From: Ruminococcaceae bacterium R-25
Lineage (GTDB): Bacteria; Bacillota; Clostridia; Saccharofermentanales; Saccharofermentanaceae
DNA length: 64,000 bases
NCBI GenBank assembly: GCA_003149065.1
Contig: QGFZ01000002.1
Span: forward strand, 248,001-312,000
Reading direction: 5' to 3'
Shown here piece after piece: positions 51,155 through 60,197 of this stretch; within the stretch, counting starts at the first letter, position 1, and each line of letters begins with the position of its first letter. The notes below the pieces were generated by a model. That model was not told where the DNA came from. It saw only the letters and a list, made by a program, of their open reading frames with translations, and made no database searches. A program made the translations under genes and the position numbers.

Positions 51155-52404
51155 TGAAGATCAAGGTAATCGCGGTCGTTTATTCCCTCGTGATCCTTTT
51201 AACAGGCTTTATCCTGTTGAACATGCAGGGCAGGGAAACGGCTCTTTCAATAGATCTTTTAGAGCTGAATACAAAACGCGGCGAGATCGAAGAAGAGCTC
51301 CATGCAGGAAATGACATACAGTCTGTCGAGCAAAAATACGGCTGTGAAATAGTCCTGGTCACAGATAACGATTATCAGTCCACGAATAACCGCTTCATAA
51401 AAGACGGCATGTCTGTTTTTGATTATAACGAGGACGGAAAGATCGCGGGAAAGATCGCTTTTGATGTCAGGAGCAGTGAATATTCCAAAATAATAAAGAT
51501 GTCCGGAACGGAGATGCTGATCACGCTCGGAGCGGCTTATTTTGCAGGCATGCTCCTGCTCTTTGCCGTATGGTATTTCTATATCAAGCCGTTCAGGAAA
51601 CTCACGGATTTTGCAGCGAATGTTTCCAAAGGCAACCTTGATGTTCCGCTCAACATTTACAGGCATAATTATTTCGGCGCATTCACCGAATCTTTTGACC
51701 GCATGAGAGATGCGCTTAAACGCTCAAAAGAGCGCGAAGATGCAGCAAACAGAAGCAAAAAAGAGCTCGTCGCAGAACTTTCCCACGACATCAAGACGCC
51801 TGTTGCCACGATCAAGGCAACATGCGAAGTAATGGAGATCAAGTATAAAGATCCTGATGTCCTTGAAAAAGTTAAGGTCATAAAGTCCAAGGCATCTTCC
51901 GTCGAATCGCTCGTCGACAATATGTTCCGCGCGACATTGGACGACCTGGAGGAACTGAAGGTCACGCCCAGGGAAGAGAGCTCGCTCATAATAGATTCGA
52001 TGTTTAACGACCTGCGTTTCTACGGAACGGTCGAGCGCAAGTCGGATATCCCTGAATGCCTTATCCTTATTGATAAACTGAGGCTCGAGCAGGTAATAGA
52101 CAACATTGCAGGCAATTCTTTTAAGTATGCCGGAACGCCTTTGGAAGTTGATTTCAGGTCCGATAAGGAAAACATCTATGTCATCCTGTCTGACAGGGGT
52201 CCCGGCGTTCCCGAAGATGAGCTCGCAATGCTTACAACAAAATTCTACAGAGGTTCTGACGCGTCAGAATCCGGCAAGGAAGGAAGCGGCTTAGGCCTTT
52301 ATCTCGCATCGCAGTTCATGGAAAAGATGGGCGGCGGGTTAGAGCTCAAAAACCGCGAAGGCGGAGGCTTTACGGCTGAGATAATCATTAAGAAAGTGTC
52401 TTGA
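51154..52404 (+). CDS. sensor histidine kinase
   Basis: 416 residues. Helix 1 (about 5-23), an extracytoplasmic loop of about 95 residues, helix 2 (about 121-143), HAMP (about 144-200), HisKA with H211 in ELSHDIKTPVATI, and HATPase with N box DNIAGNSFKYA, G1 DRGPGVP and G2 GSGLGLYL. The ~95-residue sensor loop is longer than in BceS-type intramembrane kinases, so it may sense its stimulus directly. It is cotranscribed with the response regulator and precedes a lipoprotein gene by 23 bp. Confidence 0.94.
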   Translation: MKIKVIAVVYSLVILLTGFILLNMQGRETALSIDLLELNTKRGEIEEELHAGNDIQSVEQKYGCEIVLVTDNDYQSTNNRFIKDGMSVFDYNEDGKIAGKIAFDVRSSEYSKIIKMSGTEMLITLGAAYFAGMLLLFAVWYFYIKPFRKLTDFAANVSKGNLDVPLNIYRHNYFGAFTESFDRMRDALKRSKEREDAANRSKKELVAELSHDIKTPVATIKATCEVMEIKYKDPDVLEKVKVIKSKASSVESLVDNMFRATLDDLEELKVTPREESSLIIDSMFNDLRFYGTVERKSDIPECLILIDKLRLEQVIDNIAGNSFKYAGTPLEVDFRSDKENIYVILSDRGPGVPEDELAMLTTKFYRGSDASESGKEGSGLGLYLASQFMEKMGGGLELKNREGGGFTAEIIIKKVS

Positions 52405-52427
52405 TTTTCGTAGAGGGGGAGATGGAA

Positions 52428-53738
52428 ATGAAGAAACTGATATCGCTGGTATTGACAGTATCTTTGGCTTTTGGCGTTTTCGCGTGCTCGAAAAAAGATC
52501 CTGATGAGAAACCCACAGAAACGGAATACGAACGTGTTACAACGACCGGGATCCCTGTGAAAAGATACGACGAGACACCTGATTTCCTGCTCGACAGGGC
52601 GAATAAGGAATTCGACGGAAACATCTGGCAGGATAACTGCAAGATGAGTGTCAAATGCACTTCGGAAGAATTCTTATCTCTCGTCAAGTCATATCTCGGC
52701 GGCGAATACTACGAGAAGGAAGAAGGCTCATATGCCGATTTTTATTCCGATGTATTTGAACTCAGGTGTTCTCCGAATCCTCAAGTGATCGACTTTATCG
52801 AGGCCAGATGCACGCTGGTGGAATACCAGACTTTCCATGCGGAATTGTTTTTCATATTCAGAAAGACAGAGACACTGAAGGACACTTACGGCAGAGATGA
52901 CCGCTGGAGGTACTACTACGATGGCGATCCGGGATATGTAGTTGACATGGTGCTTGATAAGACCGGCAAGATCGCGATCGAAACGAATGCCGATGATATC
53001 TTCGTTGCAGATATGATGGGATTTAATGTCACCGAAGATATAATTGCAGCGAGCATCAACAATGAGAATCTGACCGTCCTTCCGGTTCCTTTCCTGAGTG
53101 ATGACGGCAAAGGCGGAAAAGTAACATCCATAGACGTTACAGATCTGAACTCAAATACCAAAGTCTATGACATCAGGATGGCGCAGGTTGTCGGAGAGGA
53201 CCTGGAATTACTTACTGAACGCATGATAAGGCACGGCTTCAAGCTTACGGAAAGAACGGAAGATAAGGCTGTCTATACTTTCAAAAACGTTTCGATCGCT
53301 TTCGACTTAAGAGAATTCGGAACTGACAACCAGGTAGTAGGATTCCATATTAATTTGAATTCAGAAGGCGAAAAGGAGGAACCGGAACCCATGACATTAT
53401 CGGTCAACGACCAGAAATTAAATGTTGTCTGGGAAGATAATGACGCTGTAAAGGCATTAAGGGAAATGGCCGAATCCGGTCCTGTCACGATAAAGATGTC
53501 CCCATACGGCGGTTTTGAGCAGGTAGGTCCTATCGGAAAAGACCTTCCGAACAACGATAAGAATATGACTTCTTCGCCCGGAGATATTTTCCTTTATTCC
53601 GGAAACCAGATAGTTATCTTCTACGGCACGAATACATGGGTCTATACAAGGCTCGGGAAGATCAAGGACATGAGCGAAAAAGAACTTGCTGATCTTCTCA
53701 GCGGATCTGATGTGACGGTTACGATCAGTATCGGATGA
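52428..53738 (+). CDS. putative lipoprotein downstream of the two-component system
   Basis: 436 residues; signal with lipobox GVFAC (Cys about 20) followed by KKDPDEKPTETE. The mature part is acidic and beta-rich, with no family I recognise; a repeat-like pair of domains is suggested by GLFDLRE/KLTERTE-type segments. GGGGGAG lies six bases before the chosen ATG, whereas an ATG two codons earlier directly abuts it. Its position suggests the same operon as the regulator and kinase. Confidence 0.7.
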   Translation: MKKLISLVLTVSLAFGVFACSKKDPDEKPTETEYERVTTTGIPVKRYDETPDFLLDRANKEFDGNIWQDNCKMSVKCTSEEFLSLVKSYLGGEYYEKEEGSYADFYSDVFELRCSPNPQVIDFIEARCTLVEYQTFHAELFFIFRKTETLKDTYGRDDRWRYYYDGDPGYVVDMVLDKTGKIAIETNADDIFVADMMGFNVTEDIIAASINNENLTVLPVPFLSDDGKGGKVTSIDVTDLNSNTKVYDIRMAQVVGEDLELLTERMIRHGFKLTERTEDKAVYTFKNVSIAFDLREFGTDNQVVGFHINLNSEGEKEEPEPMTLSVNDQKLNVVWEDNDAVKALREMAESGPVTIKMSPYGGFEQVGPIGKDLPNNDKNMTSSPGDIFLYSGNQIVIFYGTNTWVYTRLGKIKDMSEKELADLLSGSDVTVTISIG

Positions 53739-53759
53739 TAAGAAAGCGGGTTGTTTCTT

Positions 53760-54416
53760 ATGAACAAAGAGTGGTCGGAACTTAACAAAACGATGCAGGC
53801 ACAGCTCAAGAAAAAGGATACTTTCGATGACGGTATCGCTACTTTGCTTGAACTCAGAAAGCAGCTCTGGAACACGATCTCTTCGTATAAGAAAGAACTG
53901 AAAAGAGAAGATTTCGACAGCATTCCTTTCATCAATGCCGACGGTTACCACAGCAAGACGATTGCATATTCTATGTGGCACATCTTCAGGATCGAAGACA
54001 TTGTGGCGCACACGCTTATTAAGGGCGATGAGCAGGTATTTTTCGCCAAAGGCTATCAGGAAAAGACATGTTCTCCGATAATCACCACAGGCAACGAACT
54101 GGTCAAAATGGAGATATCTGATTTTTCGGGCAAGCTCGATCTGGATGCGCTCTATTCTTATATTTCCGATGTGAAGAAGAGTACTGATAAGATCCTCAAA
54201 GGATTAAGTTTTGAAGATACGAAGAAAAAAATATCAGATGAGAGAAGAAAAGAATTGGAAACGCTTGGTGTTGTGAGCGAAGACGAGAGCGCAATCTGGC
54301 TCATAGATTACTGGTGCGGCAAGGATGTCAGAGGCCTTATCCAGATGCCTTTTTCGAGACACTGGATAATGCATATCGAGGCTTGCGAGAGGATCAAGAG
54401 CAAGATCTGCCGATAA
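53760..54416 (+). CDS. DinB-like four-helix protein
   Basis: 218 residues, all-helical. Candidate metal-binding histidines occur in AYSMWHIFRIEDIV and SRHWIMHIEACERI, spaced like the DinB/YfiT superfamily, whose members bind a metal and often act as thiol-dependent transferases. Whether it is catalytic is unknown. It starts at ATG with weak AAAGCGGG upstream. Co-directional with its neighbours, 22 bp after the lipoprotein. Confidence 0.6.
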   Translation: MNKEWSELNKTMQAQLKKKDTFDDGIATLLELRKQLWNTISSYKKELKREDFDSIPFINADGYHSKTIAYSMWHIFRIEDIVAHTLIKGDEQVFFAKGYQEKTCSPIITTGNELVKMEISDFSGKLDLDALYSYISDVKKSTDKILKGLSFEDTKKKISDERRKELETLGVVSEDESAIWLIDYWCGKDVRGLIQMPFSRHWIMHIEACERIKSKICR

Positions 54417-54439
54417 GATTTTTACGAGGTGAAACTTTA

Positions 54440-55093
54440 GTGTTTTTAAATGACCAGGAAACGAGAAAAGTCCTTGATACATTGAACGGAAAGATTCCGG
54501 AAGATGCAGTACTAAAGGACATGAAGGCTTTCTTTAAAGAGAAGTTTTCGATAGAGATATTGGATTATATCGCTGACCGTGCGAAAAACGGGCGGAAGAG
54601 ACTTACGTTCTTTGTCTGGGGCATCGAGTCGACATGGCCTTTTATAGGCAGTTCCGAATGCAAAAAAGAAAATAAGATCAAAGAGGCTTTCAGCAGATCC
54701 TGCAAAGAACACGGTCTGAATGAGGATTATTTCGACCCGGGAAGTTACTTTGCAATCGTGAGCGATTTTAAGCCGGATGTCGAAAAACTCCTAATGACCA
54801 GGGAAAACATGAAAAAGATCTCAGAGCTCCTTAAAAAGCATCCTGAAGTCAAAAACCACCGTTTCTCGGATTCCACGGTGTTTGTGTTCTACAGTTCAGA
54901 TAAGGACATAAAGACCTATGTCGACAGCGGCTTAACCAAACAGATCTATGACGAGGTCTGTGATCTCTTAAGCAGCATGGTGAATCTGGAAGGTCTGGGA
55001 AGCCGCAAAATAGGCGATGTGCGCTTTTCGAGCATGGAGACATTCGTAATGAAGTACAACAGCAATTTTTATAATTTCTGGCTGGATAACTAA
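54440..55093 (+). CDS. hypothetical protein with GTG start
   Basis: 217 residues, soluble, mixed fold, rich in charged helices. The start is GTG with GAGGTG eight bases upstream; the frame is open further upstream, but only in a region overlapping the previous gene. No family recognised. Part of a co-directional run with DinB-like and MBL genes. Confidence 0.6.
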   Translation: MFLNDQETRKVLDTLNGKIPEDAVLKDMKAFFKEKFSIEILDYIADRAKNGRKRLTFFVWGIESTWPFIGSSECKKENKIKEAFSRSCKEHGLNEDYFDPGSYFAIVSDFKPDVEKLLMTRENMKKISELLKKHPEVKNHRFSDSTVFVFYSSDKDIKTYVDSGLTKQIYDEVCDLLSSMVNLEGLGSRKIGDVRFSSMETFVMKYNSNFYNFWLDN

Positions 55094-55103
55094 GGGGGAT
55101 TTT

Positions 55104-55793
55104 ATGGAACTTAAAAAACTTACTGAACACATTTGGTATATGCCGCACGAGACTGACCGTGACCGCCCAAACTTAGGATATGTATTGGGCAGCAACTGGA
55201 GCCTTGCGATCGATGCAGGGCATTCTGAAGAGCACACTAAGCAGTTCTATTCGCTTCTCGAAAAAGAGAATCTTCCGCTCCCGTCTCTTACTGTCCTTAC
55301 GCACTGGCACTGGGACCATACTTTCGGAATGCATTCGATAAACGGCCGGAGCCTTGCAAATAAGAAAACTAATAAGTACCTTCAGGATTTCAAGGCAAAG
55401 ATAGATGCAGAAGGTCCTTCATTTTTCCTTGCCATGAACGAGAGCATCAGGAACGAATATAAAGACGGCAAGAAAGTTATCGTAGTTCCTGCGGACATGG
55501 TTTTCAATGGCTCCATGACGCTTGATCTGGGCGGCGTAAGTGTCATTGTGAAGGAGACTGAAGCTCCGCACACGGATGATTCCACAGTCGTTTATGTCGC
55601 AGAAGACAAGGTCCTGTTTTTGGGCGATTCCACATGCGGCGATGTTCCGGGCAGCACAAGAAAGAAGCTTGAACTTTGTAAAAAGCTTGATGAAACGATC
55701 AGGAGTTTTGCTCCCGAGATCTGTGTCGAAGGACACTGGGTGCCTGTCGAGACTGAGGATACGTTAAAAGACCTCATGGAAGATGCGGTGTGA
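55104..55793 (+). CDS. metallo-beta-lactamase-fold hydrolase
   Basis: 229 residues with LTHWHWDHTFGM (HxHxDH), the later His in EAPHTDDS, the bridging Asp in FLGDSTCGD and a last His in VEGHWVPV. The fold is sure; the reaction is not. It differs from the MBL gene at 22.5 kb, having HWHWD rather than HGHPD. GGGGG precedes the ATG. Last in the two-component-system run. Confidence 0.88.
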   Translation: MELKKLTEHIWYMPHETDRDRPNLGYVLGSNWSLAIDAGHSEEHTKQFYSLLEKENLPLPSLTVLTHWHWDHTFGMHSINGRSLANKKTNKYLQDFKAKIDAEGPSFFLAMNESIRNEYKDGKKVIVVPADMVFNGSMTLDLGGVSVIVKETEAPHTDDSTVVYVAEDKVLFLGDSTCGDVPGSTRKKLELCKKLDETIRSFAPEICVEGHWVPVETEDTLKDLMEDAV

Positions 55794-55828
55794 TCTTTTG
55801 TTCAATCAGCAATAAAAACTCCTCCCTG

Positions 55829-55842
55829 TGATGTTCACATCA
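55829..55842 (+). promoter_or_regulatory. TGATG-TTCA-CATCA inverted repeat
   Basis: A perfect 5-4-5 inverted repeat in the gap after the MBL gene, ~95 bp before the next start. No T-run follows, so an operator is more likely than a terminator. Confidence 0.3.
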
Positions 55843-55937
55843 GCGAAAAACACCCTGCGCCGTTGAGGCATATCAGGCGAACTGTTAGTATTGATTTCAG
55901 AACGAAGAAGCAGCTTGAACTATGGGGTGAGATTAAT

Positions 55938-56591
55938 ATGCGTGGTATTATCCGTCTGATCTATATGTTCATCAGAAGGCCGAAGGAGGCCCTCTTTGTT
56001 ACCGGTATTATCCTTGTTTTCCCGGCGGTTATCCTGATCTATTTTGGCGTCAGATATGCGATGGGCAGCGTCGCTCCAGTAGATCTTAATAACAGGAATT
56101 GCGACTTTACCCAGGTTACTGATTACACGCATGTTTCAGGCTATGTTTACGATGCCTGGGGACACTTTACCATCCCTGAAAACAATAGCACGTGTTTTTA
56201 TATCATTCCGAAGTTTAATGACGATACCAATCCGGAATATATCGAAAAGGTCCTCGTTATCGCTGTCGAAAATGAAGACAGCAAGGCCTGGAATACCGTT
56301 ACCTCTGCCACGAAAAGATGGTTTACGAGAACGTCTCCGAAGACCGGCACTCCTATCAAGGTGGACAAATATGCCCGCTCAATGGGCGAAAATGTTAAGA
56401 GCGGTGCATTAGGATATCTTCAGGAATGCGGCTTCTCATATGAAGGTGCAGAAAAGGTCTTAGTGCCGTACCTGCTGTTTGACGATTCTTCAGCTATGTA
56501 TAAATCATTTGGTTTCGGAATCCTGTCAGCGCTGCTCTCACTGATCTGCTTTGGCATATGGATCGCCAAGGGCGCAAATTTCAGGAGATAA
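55938..56591 (+). CDS. two-helix membrane protein, function unknown
   Basis: 217 residues: helix near 15-38, an extracytoplasmic region of about 130 residues, helix near 188-208. The domain between has NNSTCFYIIPKFNDDTNP and conserved-looking VENEDSKAWN. GGGGTG lies eight bases before the ATG; a TTG-started frame 25 codons longer is less likely. Convergent with the Ntn-hydrolase gene, 3 bp apart. Confidence 0.65.
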   Translation: MRGIIRLIYMFIRRPKEALFVTGIILVFPAVILIYFGVRYAMGSVAPVDLNNRNCDFTQVTDYTHVSGYVYDAWGHFTIPENNSTCFYIIPKFNDDTNPEYIEKVLVIAVENEDSKAWNTVTSATKRWFTRTSPKTGTPIKVDKYARSMGENVKSGALGYLQECGFSYEGAEKVLVPYLLFDDSSAMYKSFGFGILSALLSLICFGIWIAKGANFRR

Positions 56592-56594
56592 TTA

Positions 56595-58232
56595 TCACTT
56601 CAGATCTTTCACGTTGAACGTATAGACCTTCGTGTAGTCGGCATCAAGGCAGATGCTGACTGTGAAGTCATCAAGATTATAGACGCAGGACCATTCGGTC
56701 GAGGCCCATCCTTTGCCTTTGGCCTTACCCAAAAGTTCCATTGCCTGCTGTTCGGTCATTACGCTGCCTTTTTTCAGGTCATTTTCGATTATGCCGAGAC
56801 GTTCATCGTTATCGCCTTTGCCGTAGAATTTTCCGGGAGCGATGACGGAGTTGGTGCAGCAGGGATATTCTGTTACGGTCATCCCGTTTTCGAGCCACTC
56901 GACAACGACATATCTGCCGGATCTGTCGGTGATGAAAAGGTGGAAGTTACCAATGTCAGAGTGTATATCGTAGGATTCGAGGAGTGCCAGTGCCTCATCG
57001 ACTGAAGCGCACTTATCGAGGATCCCTCTTATTGCGCAGTAGAGCAGGAGGTCAGGCTTGCCGTTATCCTGGTGGGGCTCATCGATCGCGAGCTCTAAGA
57101 TTCCGACGCCGACACCTTTTTCGTTCATGCCGTCGACAACAAAATAAGGGGTGAATACCATTATGAATTTGCCCATTGCAGAATCAGGACTGAACTGGCT
57201 GTTCTGGCCGACCCTGAAAAGTCCCAGATCAGCGACGCCAATTGATTCATAAGCGCCCTTGGGATGTGAATATACCAGCAGTGTGTCCGTCTCAGGATAG
57301 TCGAAATTGCGCCCGAAAATATGATCGCCTTCAGGTGTGACGGCAGCAAAAGCCGCGCATCCGAAATCGAAGCTATCAGCGTCCAGACCGAGATCGATGC
57401 CATAAAGGTGCTTGTCAAAGATCCAGGAGAAGAGCTCGCCGGCGCTCTCGGAATCAGAAGCGAGCATGCCGTCAGTATCAGTGCACACATAGTTTTTCAT
57501 CGTATATAGGCCGCTCGATACCTTCTTTACCGACAGCATGGACCTGATGTGGTTGAAGAAAAGGACCACAGGAATGAGGATCAGAATTGCAGATACGACA
57601 GGAATGACGACCCTCTTTTTGAGCTTGAAAACAAAGCAGATCTCGAAAAGGAGTGATACAAAGAAGATCACTATTCCGAATGGTATGAACGGTATCCAGT
57701 TAAACGCGCTGACCGAAGTGACGTCGATAGAGTAAGGAACGATTAATTCCGTCAGTCTCTGGTGGAACTGTTCCAGTGTGACTTTCTCCCACTCGCCCGC
57801 ATTCTTTTTCGCTTCGTATATGTGATCGTATTCAGCGTAGAGCTTTTCGCAGATCTCGTTGTATTCAGCATCAGTCATGGCCCTTAAGCGGCCTGTGATG
57901 GTAACGTGCTGCAGAGCCTTTGAATAATAGAGGTTCTTATCGTCCTCAGAAAGGCCGGTAAAAACCAGGAGGATCTCATTTCCGTCACCGGTTCTTAAAC
58001 TTCCTATGTATTGGAGGGCCTTGCCTTCCATTTCTATATTTTCGTAGTAGACCAGGATGTCTGTCTTAACGCTCTTTCCAAGGTCTTCGGGAGCTATATT
58101 TTTACAGTCGAGGTCCTTGTAAAACAGCCCTAAAAACCAGCCTCCGAAAAAGCCCGTCAATACCAGCAGGACACCTATAAATATTACTATTGCAGTGATT
58201 GCTATCGCCTTTTTATTTCTCTTTTTCCCCAT
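56595..58232 (-). CDS. membrane-anchored Ntn-hydrolase (choloylglycine-hydrolase/C45-like)
   Basis: 545 residues. The N-terminus is a membrane module: helix about 9-35, a soluble stretch to 178, helices about 180-203 and 209-227. The C-terminal part (about 280-545) is a linear-amide C-N hydrolase: nucleophile C292 after FDFG, then GRNFD with R308, later NEKGVGVG, CTNS and STEWSCVYN. In the CBAH/acid-ceramidase/C45 class the Cys is exposed by autocleavage or Met removal and hydrolyses amide bonds. Here the Cys is internal and deep in the chain, so processing after residue 291 would be needed. If the topology is as predicted, the catalytic domain may sit outside the cell. Confidence 0.85.
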   Translation of the reverse strand: MGKKRNKKAIAITAIVIFIGVLLVLTGFFGGWFLGLFYKDLDCKNIAPEDLGKSVKTDILVYYENIEMEGKALQYIGSLRTGDGNEILLVFTGLSEDDKNLYYSKALQHVTITGRLRAMTDAEYNEICEKLYAEYDHIYEAKKNAGEWEKVTLEQFHQRLTELIVPYSIDVTSVSAFNWIPFIPFGIVIFFVSLLFEICFVFKLKKRVVIPVVSAILILIPVVLFFNHIRSMLSVKKVSSGLYTMKNYVCTDTDGMLASDSESAGELFSWIFDKHLYGIDLGLDADSFDFGCAAFAAVTPEGDHIFGRNFDYPETDTLLVYSHPKGAYESIGVADLGLFRVGQNSQFSPDSAMGKFIMVFTPYFVVDGMNEKGVGVGILELAIDEPHQDNGKPDLLLYCAIRGILDKCASVDEALALLESYDIHSDIGNFHLFITDRSGRYVVVEWLENGMTVTEYPCCTNSVIAPGKFYGKGDNDERLGIIENDLKKGSVMTEQQAMELLGKAKGKGWASTEWSCVYNLDDFTVSICLDADYTKVYTFNVKDLK

Positions 58233-58320
58233 AAGCCGGATACCGTAAACGTATTGTTGCCGCCAAGTTCCTTGGAACAGTTTACTACATTGATGAGACT
58301 TTTAGTATTCCGCCCTAAAG

Positions 58321-58350
58321 TTGCAACAAGTGTGCCCGTAATTGCAACAA
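58321..58350 (+). promoter_or_regulatory. candidate LytTR operator: two TTGCAACAA repeats 12 bp apart
   Basis: TTGCAACAA at 58321-58329 and 58342-58350, exactly 12 bp between them. LytTR regulators are known to bind 9-bp direct repeats with a 12-bp gap, and a LytTR gene lies in the operon that follows. The second repeat could overlap a -35 (TTGCAA), with GTTAAT at 58365-58370 as a weak -10. So autoregulation is likely but inferred. Confidence 0.6.
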
Positions 58351-58420
58351 CTGCTATGAGCTATGTTAATCGTCCCTCTGACCATTTAATATCAGGCCAT
58401 CAGGTTCAGGGAGGATGAAT

Positions 58421-59779
58421 ATGCGAAAAATAAGATCGATTGTAACCGTGATGCTCTTATTCTCTGTCGTGGTCAGCTGCGCGGCTCTTAACGTAAATGC
58501 TGCAGGTCAGAAGACAGATGTTTCAGCTCTTGTCGAAAGCTTCGAAAAAGATACGAAGTGCAGTTCAGTCAGCGTCTGTGTCTTTGACGGAGGAGAAGTA
58601 AGTTTTTACGGCGATCAAAAAGGACTTTACCAGATCGGTTCCATGACCAAAGCCTTCACTGGGCTCGCAGTCCAAAAGCTCATAAGCGAAGGAAAGATAA
58701 GTGAAGACAGTAAAGTCTCGGAATTCCTGGACGGCTTCAAGGCTTACTACGGTTCGAAGCCTTATGAGATAACGATTGGAAACCTTCTCACACAGACGAG
58801 CGGATATACCAATAATGAGACGGACTATCCTGCTGCAGAACCCGGCATGACGCTTAAGGATTGGGCTTACAGCATGTCCGGAAAGGAGCTTAAGACAGCA
58901 CCAGGCACCTTATATGCATACTCAAACGTGAACTTTAATCTGCTCGGTGCAATTATCGAAACCGTTACCGGAAAGACTTACAAAGACTATATGGAAAGCG
59001 AGATCCTTTATCCCTTAGGCCTTATGAATACTTATGTGATTGTGCCTGATGACGCCTCCATTATCCGCGGTTCAAGGCTGGGATACAGGTTCGCTTTTGA
59101 ATATGAGATCCCGGTATCTGAGGGCAGGATCCCCGCCGGATATTTCTATTCCAATGCCGAAGATATGGCACGCTGGACAGGCATCTGGACGGGCGCTGTT
59201 GACGTGCCGGATGACTTCTCGGAAATATTAAACGAAGTGAAGTCACACCTTAAAGAAGAGGGCGATTACTACTCAGGCTGGGAAGTTTTCGGAGACGGCG
59301 TTATCGGGCATTCGGGAGGCACACCGAATTATTCTTCCAGGATCGTCTTTTCGGAAAAGGACAAGACGGGCGTCTGCGTTCTTACTAACCTTAATGTTGC
59401 ATCTTCGACAGACAGTCTTTGCAACGGTATCTTTTCGCTCACGGTAAATGGCAGCAACGAAGGCATTGCGGCAGATGTCTGGACTGTTTTTGATATAATA
59501 TTTTCGATAGTATCGATAGCGGCCATTCTGCTGGCTGTCCTTGCTGCCGCCATAAAGAAACGGGGCATCCTGATAGTGCTCGGCATCGCGGAAACCTTGA
59601 TAGTGATCCTTTGCCTTACCATCCTGCCGGCTGTTTTCGGCGCGGGACTTAAAGCAATCTTCGGCATCTGGGCTCCGTACAGTATGGCAGGCGGCGTGAT
59701 ACTTTTGATAGCAGACGTGATAATTACAGGCATCAGGCTGTTGCTGACAAGAAATGAAGATAGAAAAAAGACAAGTTGA
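58421..59779 (+). CDS. serine beta-lactamase-like protein with C-terminal membrane helices
   Basis: 452 residues: signal peptide (about 1-28), a class C/PBP4-type serine hydrolase domain with S74-M-T-K77, Y167-S-N169 and the third motif HSGGTPN near 295, then three C-terminal helices (about 363-385, 390-410, 425-445). Such proteins hydrolyse D-amino acid peptides, esters or beta-lactams outside the cell; the C-terminal helices anchor it. GGGAGG is six bases before this ATG. Its end overlaps the LytTR gene by 26 bases, so the two are linked in translation. Confidence 0.88.
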   Translation: MRKIRSIVTVMLLFSVVVSCAALNVNAAGQKTDVSALVESFEKDTKCSSVSVCVFDGGEVSFYGDQKGLYQIGSMTKAFTGLAVQKLISEGKISEDSKVSEFLDGFKAYYGSKPYEITIGNLLTQTSGYTNNETDYPAAEPGMTLKDWAYSMSGKELKTAPGTLYAYSNVNFNLLGAIIETVTGKTYKDYMESEILYPLGLMNTYVIVPDDASIIRGSRLGYRFAFEYEIPVSEGRIPAGYFYSNAEDMARWTGIWTGAVDVPDDFSEILNEVKSHLKEEGDYYSGWEVFGDGVIGHSGGTPNYSSRIVFSEKDKTGVCVLTNLNVASSTDSLCNGIFSLTVNGSNEGIAADVWTVFDIIFSIVSIAAILLAVLAAAIKKRGILIVLGIAETLIVILCLTILPAVFGAGLKAIFGIWAPYSMAGGVILLIADVIITGIRLLLTRNEDRKKTS

Positions 59780-60197
59780 CGGAAAACCACTGACGGTCAT
59801 TATCGAATATCCGGAGTGGAACAGAACCGTAGATAATCTGATCCGAAAGATCGGCAAATTGGACATGTCTTATATCGGCAAGTCCGAAGACGGTTCAGTC
59901 ATGGTCAGCATAATGGACATCTACTATATCGAAAATGTCGAGCGCAAGCTTTTCCTATACACCCAAAACGATGTCTACCGTTTAGAGAGTTCTATGGCGG
60001 ATATCGAAAAAGATTCCGAAGCATTCGGCCTTGTCCGCATATCCAGAACCTGCATCATGAACATCGAACATTTAAAAGAGATAAGGCAGATCAGGAACAG
60101 CCATTTGGAAGCCGTGATGGATAACGATGAGCGCCTGATCGTTTCAAGAAAATATCTTCCGGACATCAAGAAAATGTTTAAAAGAGAGAGCCTATGA
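59754..60197 (+). CDS. LytTR-domain transcriptional regulator
   Basis: 147 residues: a short N-terminal part and a LytTR DNA-binding domain (about 45-143) with VMVSIMDIYYIENVERKLFLYTQNDVYRL and FVRISRTCIMNIEHLKEI-type strand segments. There is no receiver domain, so control is not by phosphorylation. In such stand-alone LytTR genes the adjacent membrane protein (here DUF3021-like) is the usual inhibitor. Overlaps the beta-lactamase-like gene and its stop overlaps the next start in an ATGA. Confidence 0.93.
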   Translation: MKIEKRQVDGKPLTVIIEYPEWNRTVDNLIRKIGKLDMSYIGKSEDGSVMVSIMDIYYIENVERKLFLYTQNDVYRLESSMADIEKDSEAFGLVRISRTCIMNIEHLKEIRQIRNSHLEAVMDNDERLIVSRKYLPDIKKMFKRESL

